From Trochalopteron elliotii (lineage: Eukaryota > Chordata > Aves > Passeriformes > Leiothrichidae): 64,000 bases of DNA. The DNA is taken from assembly GCA_024734555.1 (NCBI GenBank), contig JANPWX010000097.1, forward strand, positions 6,948,311-7,012,310. The letters run 5' to 3'. Shown here in pieces: positions 1 to 15,100 of the stretch. The first letter of the stretch is position 1; each line of letters opens with the position of its first letter. The translations under genes and the position numbers were made by a program. A model generated the notes under the pieces. That model did no database searches and was not told where the DNA came from. It worked only from the letters and a program-made list of their open reading frames with translations.

Positions 1-1324
1 TGGGAACTACCCAGTCCTAAGTATGGACAGGCATTAGTGGAGACTGCAAATCAGGGGAGGTGGGAGCACTGCAGAGCCTTCAAACAAGGTGTGTTTTCCC
101 TCAGCATATGCCGATCTCAGCCATTCCCAACATGATCAATTGTGGAACACAAACCTGAGTCTGTCCCTCAGCCAAGGTGTGCAGAACACAGCAGGGTGTG
201 TTTGCCTTGCTTTGCCTTTGGGGCCATGGTCCAAGCAGGTGCTCAGGAGTACAGGCACAGCCCAGCAGACACTGCTAGTGGCAAACTGCCTCAGCTCCAA
301 CAGAGTGCATGTGCTAGGCAGGGAACTCACCCACATGGAAAGCTGCCTATAGTACATATCCTGAAAACAGCTCAGATTTGACCCACTGGAACGTGGGATA
401 AAACTACCTGGCTAACAGTTTGCCAAATGTATCTTCCTTTGTTACTTTCTGGGAGACCAGTGGTTCCATGCATCTGGATAGTACCATTTACAGACATACT
501 TCACACAAGAGGTGCAATGTAACACATTCAGACAAATGTTTGAGTAACCACTCAACTGTATCAAAAATATGATGAAAATTAAATAATCTCTGTATTAAGG
601 AAAATAAAAAGTCCTATTTATGCAAAAACTTGACTTGGGAGCAGGAAGCTGACTAATGATCTCTGTTTTAAAAAGGTAAACAACTCCCCCCCCCCGATCA
701 GAGTCAGTAATTGTCACATCAAAGCAGATATGCTGGCATTAAAACTGAGACCTGATCAAGAACTAGTAGTGAGTGAAGAGCTGAATTTGAATCTTGGTTG
801 CCAAGATGTAGTTCCTGGTTACATCCAGACCCCTTTATGCCCACTGAAACTGAAAAGCTGGACTGAACTACCATGACTCTGATTCCACTAAACTTAAACA
901 GATGAAAATATCCTCTAAATATCCTCTGAAAATATTAAAATTACCTGTCAGTCTTGATTCATTGTAATTTTTAACATAGTCAGTGTTTCCAAAGCTTATT
1001 TATCATGGGTTGTTACTGTCATTCTGATCAGTAATCTGTCACCTTGCAGGTGTAACAGTATTTTGGTCACCTGAACTACAGCCAGTAGTTTGTTTCAACT
1101 GGCTCTGCCTTAATGATGGGCCACGCTTTCACCTTCTGCTGAAAAAGATGGATTTGAATAAACCACTAAGAGGAAAATTATGCAAATGCACATGCTCCAT
1201 CTTACCTTTATACGTCCATTACAGCACACCAAAGATCACTTGCTAAACTGATTCTGCAGCTTGATGTTTTCATGCACACGCTACAGTTACTTAATTAAAC
1301 TGTTAGAAACAAAATCAGGGATTC
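1..1324. other. Downstream flank of ARID4B, no gene recognised
   Basis: Positions 60-400 are less AT-rich and open for 60-90 codons in three frames on both strands, which points to composition rather than coding; none of the products is recognisable. It could be an old repeat fragment. A C10 run lies at 686-695. In other vertebrates RBM34 lies beyond the ARID4B 3' end, but no RBM34-like coding sequence is visible. Confidence 0.4.
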
Positions 1325-2971
1325 ACAAACTATGGCATTTTATTTCAGAGGCCTTTGCTTACATTTGTACAATATATTACATAACTCTCCATTTTCTGCA
1401 GAACCTAATATATATTTTATAGCTTTTTTCTATAAGCTTTTCCTTCAATGTCTGTCAACAAATTTTTACAGTCCTGTACAATTCTGAATACTTTGAAACC
1501 ATTTTCAATAAAATCAGTTATAACCTTAAGCGCACACTACGAAGACTGAAAATGCTTTTCTTAGAAAAGTCAAATGAAAAGGATTCTGACACTCTTAGCA
1601 TCTACAAACAAAATGCTTCAAATTCTTACATGTTGTATTGCCAGAAAACAAAGAAAAACATGCCAGCCCCTATTTCCCCAGGCAAAAGAAGTACACAGAA
1701 CTACAATTAAAACAGTAAAACAATCTGTACAATAAAGTACTGTGTATTAACAGTGCCAGGTATTAAATAGCTTGAATGAACACTTCCGCAATATACAAAT
1801 GTCTTACAAAGGTATAGAATTAACAGGAGAGAGCTTGGGATCATTTCAACATAAAATCAATACAAGTGAAAACATTTTGAAGTTGGTTTTGGAATTTATA
1901 CAAGGCATTTAAAAAATTAAACATCTACCACTCGGCTAGCTAGTTATTTTAAAAACAACTACCCTTTTGTGGCAGTGTTGGTATCAGCAACCACAAATTA
2001 TATCCTCACACCATACTCCCTCTTGAAGTCCTCTCCTTGAAACTCGTAATAAAATAAGCATTACAAATGAAATATTTGTTGCTTTAAGGGGAAAAGAAAC
2101 ATTTACAAGAAAACACAAAAATATACCTGTTATAATCCATTATGAATAAATATACACTTTAAACTGGCTGAATACAATCTTTATACATTAAGATTTAATA
2201 CAGTTTGTTAGCCATTTTCTTTCTTTTTCATAATGTATTTTATCAAAATTAAAAAAAAATACTGTTTTATAGAAAAATGGCAAAGTACAGTAGTTTCATT
2301 CCAATTAACGGGTTCTTAAAACCCAGAGTAACCTATTTAAGCCTAATTCAAACCTGTAAACATTAGTCAGTCTTTTTTTTTCTTTTTTCTTTTTTAAAGG
2401 AATCCTCATATTTGGTTATCAGGACTGATGTCAGACATCCTACTAACTGCAGGTTTTGAATAGATGTGCTTGACGTATACAATTAAAGCCACTATAAGGT
2501 GACTTAGCAGTTAAAAAACAATTAGCTTGTACAAATGAAAATATTTTCAATATTTGTCATAAATAAATGGAAAAATATCAAATGTTCCAGCTTTAACAAA
2601 ATACCAGGGAATACAGTAAGCCTTACCACATTGATTTAGATCACCCCAACAACTATATACTTATTGTCCTGTCTCTACAGGCAGTGAACAGCCTCCATTT
2701 GCCACAGTGGAAGGCCTTTGAGTCACTAGACTTACAATTCCCAGACAAGTTGGAAACAATTATTGCTTGAGGAAAAGCAGTTTGTTGTACTTTTTCTTCA
2801 TAAAAGTGCACTTAAGTGCAAAGTTAGCTTGTCAAGAAACAACTTTAAATACAAAATAGTGCTTGTCTGAATTTTGTGCCACTGTGCAGTATAAAAAAAA
2901 AAAAAAAAGGAAAAATAAAAGAGTGGCCCTCAGCAGCCATTAAGTGCAAAGTGCTTTGGCAAGTCCTGCTG
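1325..2971 (-). other. ARID4B: ARID4B 3' UTR (approximate end)
   Basis: Continuation of the last exon below the stop. It is about 1.65 kb, AT-rich and uninterrupted, with no competing ORF. The 3' end is set from the AATAAA hexamer at 1339-1344 and could differ by tens of bases. A 16-A run on the plus strand (2893-2908) reads as U16 in the transcript. An ATTAAA variant near 2191-2196 could give a shorter form. Confidence 0.65.
1339..1344 (-). promoter_or_regulatory. ARID4B: Polyadenylation signal AATAAA of ARID4B
   Basis: Canonical AATAAA on the minus strand (TTTATT on the plus strand), about 1.63 kb after the stop. It is the only canonical hexamer on this strand that I found between the stop and this point. 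Cleavage would be expected roughly at 1315-1330. Confidence 0.6.
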
Positions 2972-3102
2972 TCACCTGCACTCAACTGACATTCCATTTT
3001 GTGATGAACTTGACATAGATGGTTCTGCTAACGTTAACATAACTGCAGCCGTAATGGAACTAGAGGAAGGTGATGAGGAGGAAGATGATGTAGTAGCAGC
3101 AC
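2972..3102 (-). CDS. ARID4B: ARID4B coding exon 23 (last): Ser-rich C-terminus and stop
   Basis: Residues 1268-1310 then TGA at 2974-2972. It opens with a serine run ([19 protein letters not shown]) and ends [14 protein letters not shown], the conserved ARID4 C-terminus. Acceptor CCTGTGCAG|GTGCTG. The exon continues into the 3' UTR. Confidence 0.96.
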
Positions 3103-6100
3103 CTGCACAGGAAAAGGAAAACACAGGTTATAGAGATTAAAAAATCAAGCAATAAACATGTTTTCCTGTTCAGCAGCAAGCATTGATACTTACTGACTCC
3201 AGCAACCAATGCCTTGCAATGGAAAAGAAACCAGTCTCCACTGCCTGGTTTGCACAGGAAACACTCAATTTAAGTGGTCTCCCTCTTAAAGTCATGGAAT
3301 AAACCCTTTATCCTAAAGGGAAGGCACTAACTAGGCCCACAAGCAATACTACAGTAAATTCATCTGTAACTTGAAGAAAAATTACAAGTCATTAATACCC
3401 TTTGTTCACTGCTTAGAAAAGTTTATTTTCTGTGTATTTTTTCCTGTATGAAGTACCTCAAGAGCATTAAACAGACTGCACACCTTGGTAACGCTCTTCT
3501 CCTTCCACAGTCACTGGGTATCTGATCCTTCTAATGGTCATAAAACACCTGCACAGAGCATTTCCCAAAACCCAAACAAAACCACACTCCTAATGACACA
3601 CATCTCCCAGCAAATTATCCAGTACCTTCATACAACATGCAATTAAGGCCTCTAAAAACAGAATTTAGTTTCCAGCACTTACTTTCCCGCTCTTTTTTCT
3701 TTAAGCGCTTTCTTCTTCTGTCAATGGAAGCCACCTCAGATTTCAAGGACAGGTAATGTTTCCTGATTTCTTGCAGTTTTTCTTGGAGAACTGTTATGCG
3801 CTCAGCACTCGTCAGATTTTCCAAGTCAGCTGCAAGTTAAACAATCTCTGTTAATTATTGTATTGAAGCACTTCCAAACACTTCTGGATGTCAGCGAAGC
3901 GGAAGGTACTCAAATCTTAGTGATGTGCTTTGAGGTAGCAGACAGCAAAGCTAAGAAACAACAGCAGCAGCAGCTGCTCTTTATCACCCCAAATTTGTTC
4001 ATTTTTTACTATTCTTTACAAGATACTGCCCTACGCTTTTTGAGGACTTTTTAAGGAACTGGGAGAGGAAACAAAATGCATTCCTTTCCCCATAAGGGGA
4101 GGAAAAGGATAAAAAAATAATTAAGACAATAAATGAAAGCATCAGGGCCAAAATTAGCTTTGAGCCTGTTGCTTTCAGTCCTCGCTGGAGCTCAGTTTGG
4201 CCCCAGACACCAGGAGTTCCTGGCACATGTGCCATAAGGAAAAACCATATAGGATGATCTTGCTAGACATGGCCAGCACAGGATCTGCCCCTCTGGCTGT
4301 TTCCAGCTGGGAGCTTTCCACAGCATGGACACAGCAGTGGGTGGCACAGGCAGGAGAAACTTTTGGTTCAGTCCAGGAAAGCCACACTGGGGACACTCCA
4401 TTCAAAAGCATTTAAGAATCATTTTAACTATTGTGGGGTGCAAAATGCACTACATCAACCTGTAATGAGGGCAGCACCAAAGGACCAAAGGTCACAACTA
4501 TATTAGACTGTGGGAAAGTAAGGAAAGTTCAAGTGTCTGACATGTCTTCAGCAGGAAATGTGTCAAACAGCACTCCACAGACCAACTTCTGCCAAGCAAC
4601 TTGAGCATGTGGAGCGTAACCAAGGTAAAAAAAAAAAGGAAGGAGCAAAAGCCCTTCAAATGTGTTGCACCAGGAAAGTGTTCAATGAATCTCAACAGGG
4701 CAGTAAGTGACAATAAAGACCTTTTTCATTACATACTCCTGAAGAGCACCAGAATGTAACTTGATTGCAAAGAACTGCTAGGAAAAATAGTTTTAAAAGT
4801 AGGCTAATGCTGAGATTCAGGGTTGAGGAGGAAATTAAAAAAAGAAACAAACCCAGCAAAGTCAGATTCAATTGGTTAAGTTGCACTAATATAAGGGAGT
4901 TAATAAGCCTCTGATCTGTTTTTCAGATAGGCAAATGCAGGATCCTTTCCACACTGCTCACCCCTAGCTGCCCCAGTAGCTTGACTGAAACAAACAGAGT
5001 GGAAGTTCTTAATACTAGAAATATCGAACATGTGCTGGTTCACTAATGCAAAATGGATAGGGAAAAAATGACAAATCCATCACATAAGTGTCTGAACAAG
5101 AACTAGAGAATGAGAAATAAAACAGCAAGGAAGTATCAACACAAGCACACAGAGCAGATAATGTTCATGCCAGAATGAGGTATGCACAGCAAAACAAAAG
5201 CAGCAAGGCAGCTCAAGAGACAGATCTAAGAACAGTCCTGGAAAAGTGTATTTGCTGCAATTGCCCAAAAAAAAGAAAAAAAAAAAAGAAAAAAAAACCA
5301 ACCACCTTTAAAAAAAATAAATTAGGATTTATCATAAGCTTAAGCAAATTCAGGATGGAAACAAGAAAGCCAAAATGCAGAACATTCAAAAAGCCTTTTT
5401 ACACTGTGCCATAAGATGACACTAGGTGTGTTTTCAAGAAAATACTTACACATTTGAAAACTCCACTTGTAAACTTTGGGCAAACGATTATTCTGTTCTT
5501 TGAGATCAGACTCCTTCTCTCCATTTTTACCACATTTTCCTGGAGACTGTGTTCTTGTGAGTGATTTGGTTTGGTGAGATTTCATGCCAGTAGAAACTGA
5601 TTTTGCTGACTGAGACTTGGACACACTTTCCCCAGCTGATAGTTCATCGCTGTCGCTGCTGTTTGCTGAAGAAACAAGAAGACATTGTTACAAAACAAAG
5701 CCCAAACTAAAGTCTGTCAGAAGCAACCTCTGTGCTGATTTTCATACAACGGGAATTTATCTGACTCAAACCCTTTACTTTAAAACAACAGAATCCATCC
5801 TGGTGTAGCAGCCTGGCTTGATGTTCTCTGCATCACTGAAGTACAAACCAGGTATATTAAAGAACCACATCTGCCTGCTCATGGGACTGTGCTTTTTCTA
5901 AGAGTTCACAAGACTGATTGTTATGGTCCCTCTCCTGTTTAGCTCTTTCTAACATCAATTTCTAATGCAGTGTTCAATATATATATATAAACCCCTGTCC
6001 CATTTTAGAGCTAACAGTTACAAACAGATCTTTGACTGTGTTTTTAGGACATGTATAGCAGAAATCAGAGCAAACAAAGCCTTTTCTTAGCCTTATGTCA

Positions 6101-9100
6101 CTTTAATTTTCCTCTACTAAAATCACTATCAATAATCTGAACATGTGTGACATAATCTACAAATTCCTCAGACAAGGTGATAAATTTTTTTTAATTTTGA
6201 AAAAAGACCTTTCGCTGACCCAAAGCAGAACAACTTCACCTCATGCTGAAAAAACTTTAACTATAAAGCAGCAAGCTGAACTGAACACAGGTTTTTAATC
6301 AAACCACTCAAAGGAGAGTAACAAAATCATCTATCTAAAAGACAGTATTTATGAGTAATGATTGAAAGAATGAAGGTTTTTAGCATTACTAAAATAAAAC
6401 TGAGGTGAAAACAGTCACACGAGACTAATTCAACATAAGTCTAGCAAAGCAGTGGAATAAAATGCCTAGGAAATCTGTAGAACTTCAATTGTCAGAGCTG
6501 TTTTTAAAAACACATTCAATTTATATTTATTAAGAAAAATGTATGCCTCAGTTGTACCTGCCCCAGGTATTGACAAAATGAGCCCTGAACCTTTTGCCCT
6601 TTATGATCTGGTGATCTACTCAGGAGAAACTGAATACCCAAGACATGTAGTGTGAAAGAGTTTGGCCAGCTGCTTACTGGTGTTGGTTTAATGCAAAGGC
6701 AAGAGCTGAAGCTGCCACAAAAGCAGTTTAACAGATACACCAGAATTTTGCCGAAAGTTTTTTTTTTTCCTTACAGCTGAATCACATTTTATCTATTTCT
6801 TTTCCTTATTGCATCCAGTAGTGCCTGAAGTCTAACAAAAAGAGCACACACCAAGGACTACATGGTAGTAGCTTTGAAGTTTCACAACCCGATGAAGATA
6901 TCGGTTGAGAAAAAGGGGTAAATTCCCCAAATCCAAGGGAATAAAGGCAAGGCTAAAAATGGTGTATTTGTTCTGAAAATTCAGTTTGTTTTGTTACTTT
7001 AATTTGTGGGGTGAGGGTAGGAGTAAGGATTATGAAAGGAGGAGACCACTGAAATGGAATTGAAAAAGATGAGAAAATATAAAGAGGAGATCAATGAACA
7101 TGAAAGACAGGTGGGGTGAAAGCAAATACCAGACCAGCAAGAACAGACCTTTAGTAAAAGCTATTAATAGAAAGAGGGGAGGGAAGCTGGGGCAGAGAGG
7201 GGAAAAAAGGCATGGCATATGCTTTTTATCCTTGCTTTAACTCCATTTTTTACAGTTATCCTCCAGGCTTCAGTCTCTAGATGTTTCCTGGTATTTTTTT
7301 TATTAACAGTGAAATGAAGCAGTAACTGATCTTGTTGTCTCTCAAACACGTGTGCATACGACCCCTAACACACCTCTGCTTTTATTAAGCTTCCCTTACC
7401 CACTACTGTAGTTTCTATTCCAATTAGCTTCTGCAACTACAAAAAACTGCAAAAGTTGCATTATTTACCATAGATGTAGCAGGCAGCACAGGAAGAAAAC
7501 AAGAATTTATATTTTCCTGGAATTCTCGTATTTCCTACAGGGTAGAGATATTAACCTCTAAAAACTCATCTTGCAGAAAATACAATTTCCTTCAGGTCCC
7601 AGTCTCCCCTCTACTAAAGCAAGCAGCTATCATGATACAGAGATGCCATGTGTGAAACACGCACTCTTCTTGGCTTTCCTGAATTACACAATATTAAGGA
7701 GCTCTTAGAAATAGGCCCAGAAATAATAATACATTTGAAAACACTTTGGCGTTTAGGTAAAGCAGTTTCTTAATTTAAACAGTGTTAAGAATTCCCTGAT
7801 GAGAACATTTTGTCCTAATGCACTTTTTATTAACAGACTTCATCTCCTACAATCAGTTGAACAAATGACATGCTACTTTCACACCTTTTATTTTGCACTA
7901 AGCTGCTGTACTTACTAGTTTTACTCTTCTTTTTGCTGGTCACAGATGTTTTGTGGCTTCTCTTCTGCTTTTTTGAGGAGCTGCCTCCTCCCTGAGCATC
8001 TTTAAGTCTCTTCTGGCCTGTACAGACTATAATTGGGGAAAAAAAAAAAAAAGAAAACGGAAATTAAATAAATGCTTGCATTCCTCCCACAAAATACTTC
8101 AAAGTTAAAGTTTGTAGACAACAATGCAACTGTTCCTGCCTATCCTTAATGCAGCTCAGTTTTCTACTTCTATTGACAAGAGGAGGTGAAAGACAATGAA
8201 GGTATACGAAATTTCTTTGCACAGAGTGCACCTGTATGATGATTACAAATTACTTTCCTAAATTCACCACCAGAATTTTTCTTGAACCACATGGATTTAC
8301 TATGTTTTAATACTCTAAATTGAACAAGAATACATTTATTACAAAAGTTATCAAGACCTACTGCGACTAAAAAATGTTTTTAAAAGTTTGCTGTACTTGA
8401 AAGATGTGAGAAAAACAACAAAGTCATAATCTGTGATCAGTAATTACATTGACTGAAGGTCTCAAAAAGAATCTTAGATAAGGTTTAAAAAAAAAAAAGA
8501 AAAGAAAGGCAAACAAAAAACAAGGGAAAAATTCTACTGGTATTTGTGACTAAAAGGGGAAAAAAAGTAGAAAAAGAACATGGAAGGATTCTAGTACACC
8601 TGCTAAAAGAGAGTGTTTTAGGACTTCTTCAAATGTTGTTTCACAACCACGTCACTTACAAATTAAAAATCACTCCTGGAATAAAACAATTTCAATTAAG
8701 GAACCCAATTTTCTGAAACAGGTACCGTCCTGACAAAATCAGAGAGGAAGTTAAAGTCTAATGCATGTAAAAATACTCTTCTACAATACTGTAAAACTTC
8801 TTTCAAGTGGCAATAAACTACTTTCATATAAAAAGCCCTGAGCAACTTAAGTTCCAAACCTACACAGCTCTAATTAGCAAAGCAATAGAGATGTATTTAT
8901 CAAGGGGTACACATTCACCTCTTCCAAACTCTCTCCTTTAAGGAAACACAATTTGTTGCATACTTTCAGAAGAACATTTCCAACGGAAAGCTGAAGGTTA
9001 CACACCTCTAAGGGCATTTTGAATAAAAATTAGCTAATTGTTAGCCAAAATCTACTGAGATAACAAAACCACTTCTGTCTCAGGATTGTAAACAAAATGT

Positions 9101-12100
9101 ATTTTTTTCCTTCGTGTGCAAAATTTTTAGCCACTGAAACACAGTGAAAATAGCTGTACTTTTGATGAACTGTGAAACAGCCAGTCACTTCCAGGAAAAA
9201 GCTTATGGATCTTGCCTTGCCAGCAGTTAAAAAGCAGGCAGCAGTACAGCAACATCATGTGCTCAAGTGTTTATCATCCCCCATTCTCTAGTGGTTTCAG
9301 AAAAGGAACTTCATTCTGAAAAATCACATATGAAAATGAAACATAGCTGAAAAGGTCAATGCTTTTATCAGCTTGACATGAATCTTATGAAGTTAATGTT
9401 CCAGAAAAATACAAATTAGAAATGACTGCCTAAGCACACTAGCAGCAAAAGGGCTTTCTCGCCCAAAACGAAGAATTTACAGAAAATCAAATTTTATGCA
9501 AGAAAAGCATCTCCTGCTTCTAAGGAGGGTGCTGAAAATGCTTCCATCTTGCTACAATATATGTTCCTTACACAAGCTATTACAGTTTGCTTGGGCTTTT
9601 TTGCCATATCCAGTATAAACTTCATTCTTTTATCCTTTGTCCCTAGGCAAAACCAGCACAATTTCTAATGAAAGGCCAATAAACTTGCTGCCAGATTACA
9701 TTTTATTCACGAGATAATTATGCCATTTCCACACATCTGAAATGGACAGCAGGCTACTACTTCCTGCAACTACTAACTTCCCTGCACCATAACCAAAACA
9801 GAATGAAAACACATCAGCAATGCTAGAAGTAAGAGCTGGTTAGGTTGGAGACAGCTCTGTTTACCCTTTCCTTTACCTTTTTCAGCGTGCTCTGGCTCTG
9901 GTTGATTACTACTACTGGAGCTGACGCTGGCATCAAAACCTGTTGGAGAAATATTTCCCTCAGACTGGAGGTCTTGCAGCTCCCCTGCCACACTGTCCAC
10001 CTCTATTGTGCTATCTGTTTCACTTTTGATGCTTCGTATCTCTTCTTGATTTGGTGGCAGTGTCTCAGAGACAGTGACACTGGACTGATGTCTACTGGAC
10101 TCTGTCACAGTTACAGAGGAAGGTGACTCAGGAGTTGTAGGAGGCGTATTTAGCACTGAATTGCTGCCACTGCTTGGAAATTCAACTTTCTTCTCACCCA
10201 CTTCAGTCGGTTTCTCCTCAACAGGTTTAACATCCACACTTGCTGGCAGAGATTTTTCAAGTTCACAATTAGGCAAAGAAATGCCTTCCTCTGCAAGAGT
10301 CTGAAGCTGCTCCTCTGCCGCAGCATCCTCAGGAGCAGCATGTGGAGGAGAGGCAGCAGCCTCAGTATCAGAGTCTGAGAACAGCTCCTTAAGCGTCTTC
10401 TTCGGCCACTGGCCTTGGATACTTGACCACACATCTTTTCGATCCTTTGCTCTGGTGTTCTGAAGTCTTTCATCAGAGTTATTTAGGAGCTTTATTCTTT
10501 TCTCTCCCACTTCAGAAAATCCAGAGTAGAAAGTACTTGTCCGTAAAGATTTCCTTTTCTCCTCTAGTCCATTGTACTTTTTCGTGGGAGTGATTTTCAG
10601 TTTAGATTTGTCTTCCTCATCTTCATCCGAGGAGCTGTTACTGCTGTTTTCTAAACTAAGGGAGTCTTTGTTTTTGGACTTCTCATCCTTTCTGTTTGGT
10701 GACACGGTCTTTAAGGACTCCTCTGCAATGCAGTGTCTTCGCTTACCGCGCTTTACTTGCGGCTTTGCTGTTTTATCCACCATCTCCTTCTTTCCATCCT
10801 TTCTCTTCTTTGTGGCTTCGTCTTCTCCATCGGAGTCACTATCTTCAGACAACTCTTCCATGTCTTTCCGCAGCCTTTCAGGAGACTTGGATACTGACTT
10901 GGCCACTGCTGCATCTGTAAGAGCTTTAGTTTCTTCTGGGAGGGAGGAACCACTCTCTTCTTTTAGACGGAGTTCATTTTTGTCTTGGCTTATGGCTTCG
11001 GGCTGGGATTCCTCTTTGCCATCAGCATGTACATTCGGGGCACTTTGGTCATCTTCTTGCTCACTATCATCAGAACTTTCAGAAGCTAATTAAAAATAAA
11101 TCCAAACAAAACAAAAACAAAACAAGAAAAGTTTGTCTTGATTCTGGTTACAAAGAATTATTAAAAAAACCCAAAACAAACAAAAAAAACAACTAAAGAA
11201 AACTGTACTGATATTAAGACATGCTACAGGGATCTCTAGCAGTCTCTCTCTCTTAAATGTTATCCCCTGAAGAGTTCAAAAACTCATGGTATAATGGCTA
11301 GATTAGACACTAGGAGGATTCTCTGTTATACAGTACATCTCCAGGAATTTCTGAAGAGGTAGAGAAAGCATAGAGTGCATTAATCCATCAAATACAAACT
11401 TCTGCACAATTACCCAAACCAGAAACTGAAGGATGCCCTTACATATTTCTTATGGGTTACAAATACTACCATTATCTACCTTTTTTCCAAAGCCCATAAC
11501 ACAGACATCATTTTCCCTGGAAAATTCAGAGTCTAAAGGACAGAATAACAACACACATTGGATACTCTCTACCAAACCAACCTGATGATCAGCCTGGAAA
11601 AAGGAAGTGAAAGCAATAAAGAAAGGCACTTAGGGAAACAAATGGACAAGAAGAATGTAGGACAACTGCAAGAAAATTGAGGGTCAGCAATAAAAAAACT
11701 GAGAGAACAAAGACACATAATCCATAAGGAATCAAAAGCAATCTCATTCAGTGCAAAAAGATAAGGATTCAAGGAGAAACACAGAAATTGGCTCAAATAT
11801 ACATATATATACACACACGCATATATATATGTATGTATGTATGTATGTAACTCCTTGATTTGCAAAGTCAATTACAGATTAATTATCACACTAATAATAG
11901 TATCACTGCTAATTGGGTTTTTTTTCTCATTTCCTAAGGAAATTAAGCATATAGATTATGTTGATTATTATTCTATCCACAGTTTTGGAACCCAGTGGCC
12001 AGTGTCATCCAAGTTTAAATAAGTTGGAATGATTATTAAATTCACACAACTTCCACAGAAGTTTGTGGTTACCCAAACTACCTATACCATACATGATTTC

Positions 12101-15100
12101 TTTCTCTGGAAGCATGCTCTAATGAATGAATGAATGAACAGGAGCGGGTAGGTATTAAAATCCTGCTGTATATATGTGGGCAGGGGAACACAGTGCTAGC
12201 AACAACAGACATACAGATATGAATAATGGGTCCTACAGCTTAGGTAAATCAAAAATCGAAAATTTAGAAATTAGATAGGAAGAAAAAATGTTTTGCTCTA
12301 TATCAAACAAAAAATAAAAGGATGGCAACACAAAATGTAATCGACTGTTAACACACTGAATTCACAGAAACTGCCAACACTGCTTCTCTCCAAGGGTTAT
12401 TTCTGAAAATGATGTTATATTTAGCCAGACAGGTTCAAGCATTTAGTTGTATCAGTTATTCTACATTGTCCTTTACTTCTGTTTAAAGGCCATTTACAGA
12501 ATTAGAAAAAGCTTTTAAGTACAATACCTTGTAGCCCATTAATGATAGAAGTAATTTCTATTGATTTAACTGGAGCTTGTTCAGTATTTTTGGCTTCAGT
12601 GCTGTCAAGTTTGGACCCAGTCTCTGGTGATGTGTTGGTGTGAAAGGGGGGTTTTGACAAACGCCGCAATTTACAAGGTTTAGGAGAATATTTCTCTTCC
12701 TTCTCTCTGTCAGTTTTATTCTAGATGAAAAAAAATACAGAAACTCTTCTCATTGGAGCACACATCTTATCATGGATTACAATTAGACAATGCTTACAGT
12801 TATCTTAAACATTCAATCTGTAGAGAAAAGCTCTCCTTTGTTTAAAGGACTACAAACACCATTCTACACCCTATGCCAAGACCTTTCTACTGAAGACAGA
12901 GACTTTGTCAACACTAAAACAAATGGGAAAACAAACACAACCAATGCTCAAGGAGTAGTGGCACTGCAGGACACCAGACTCAACAGTGGCAGAAGGAAAA
13001 GCTTCCTTGCAGCCCGCCGTCCAAGATATATGTCATCATCTAAGCCTAAATATTAGCTGTGGAAGAATTTATTTTGAAAGGAATCTTGGCAATAAAATTA
13101 TAGAGTCCCGTGCACATGGACTGGTCATAGGTTTGCTCTGCAGAATCAGAGCCCTCAAATTTCACCCCCTCAAGCTGCCTCCCAACACTGACAATAATCT
13201 GGATCCTTCCCATTTGTTTTCTGTAAATGACTACACACATTTAATTAAATATTCAGAAAAGAAGGAAAGAGAAGCCTCCTCTCGTCATCTCAAGGAGCAA
13301 AGCCAAAACCATGATGAAAAGAGTATCCATATTTAAAAAGCTACAAAGTTGCTTTGCCTGATAAGCATTTGCAGGCCAATCAAAAGGTCAGGAAGGGAGG
13401 CAGGGATTACTTAACTGCGTATCAAATCAACACAGGGCAGCAACAGAAGAGAAAAGGAAGAAAAACTACCTTTATTTTCTTTCGATGCTTAATTTTTGGT
13501 ACATTTTTATCAGCTGGTCTCACTATCTTGTCTGCCTTTATCCATTCATCGTACCTAAACAGAAAAAGAAATCATACATGTTTATTGTTTTAAGTAGATA
13601 ATCACATCACAACAGAAATTCAGCTGAGGAAAAAGAGAATTAGTAGCCACATGAAAACAGAATTGGAATTTGAATCAAGTAATTTGTGGAATTCTCAAGT
13701 CTGTGAAATTTCAGCTAAGGTTCAGAGGATTAACGTATTTTTACACTAGGGTAAAAAATGCAAAAACTCTTTTTCAGTCTGCACACAACAGCAAAAATCC
13801 ATGTATGCAGGTAAAACAAACTACCTGAATGAGAAATCTGTACAGACCTCTAAAAGGTACACTTCCTATTTATACACTGTAAAACCTTAACAATAAAATA
13901 AATCCTTTCAACTACATAAAATGTGACAACTTAATAAAAATAAACTCTTTTGATCCCAAGTGACTGCAAACAGTTATCGGGAGTGAGTAACCCTTCAGAG
14001 TCACCAACTCTGAGTCACTGACTTTCAGGGTGACATTTTTCAGTTTCTTTTCTGTTAAAGGTTTCCATTTTGTACCAGAGTGTATCAAAAACTTACTAAA
14101 TAGCACCAAGATATTAACAACAGGCATCTTGTTATTCAAGACTGGACCTGTTAAGTACAAATTCAAGACCAAAGAAGTACATCCTTAGTAAGAATATACT
14201 GTAACTATGGTACTGTGCTTGCCAGATTGTGTATTTCTGAAAAACTCAAGAATCATTTAAATAAACTTTTTTTCCTCTCAATAAGAATAAGCTGCTTTAC
14301 TACTTAAACTGTAAATTCAAGAACCAGCTGCACAATAAACAGTTCAGTTAAAAATTAGCTGGTATTAACTTTGACCTGAATGTACATACAAATAAATTCT
14401 GATCCTCCTAGGTAAACATAAAAATAGAGGGGAAAAAGTCGACTTTAAAAAACCCAAAAACCCAAACCATACTCTCCAAAAAAACTCATACAAGATGGAG
14501 TTGAGCACAATCACCATGCTGGCTTTCCAGCTGGGCTTACTTGATCATCATTTTGATATATGTAATGACTACTGATACAGTTCTAATTCACCTTCTTTGC
14601 AACCACTGCCAATTATATCCACAATATCGATATAAATTCAAAATATTTAGGGAAAAACATGCAGACCATGATATACCAAGACTGCCTACACTGCTGCAGA
14701 CACCACTGTCATGGTACTATTACACTGTCATTACCACGTGAAATGTCAGTCAACAGGTTCAAAACTGAAATACAATGCTGCAAAGTACTTGCTCATATGG
14801 AAAAATCCCATATTCTGTGAGACTGTAGAAAACTTTATTTGAAGCAATCTTTCTTCAAGACGAAGACATGTTTTGCACAAGGAATACCATGAAGCACCTG
14901 CTAAATGGACTTTGTGACCCGGAGAAATGCAGGGGTATTTTATTAGATCTAAACATATGCAGGAGAACAGCACTGGGACCTGACAAACACATGGTGAAAA
15001 CCAGGAATTCTGACAGTGTCCTTTCTGCCTCAACCACATTGCTAGAACATCAAATTTGTATTCACTAATTCTTATGCATCTCCAATAAGAAATTAATCTT

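Larger units (their letters stand above)
11086..12527 (-). other. ARID4B: ARID4B intron 18
   Basis: 1.44 kb. Contains the TA/CA/TATG microsatellite at 11796-11848 and an AATG repeat near 12121-12138. No gene recognised. Confidence 0.85.

Noticed and set aside
9773..9876. Extension of the exon 19 frame to a stop at 9773
   Set aside because: The frame crosses a proper donor (AAAAAG|GTAAAG), and the next exon at 8026 continues the conserved protein in phase.
10572..11093. 173-codon plus-strand ORF
   Set aside because: It is the exact antisense of ARID4B coding exon 19; its Ser/Leu richness mirrors the acidic Ser codons of the real strand.
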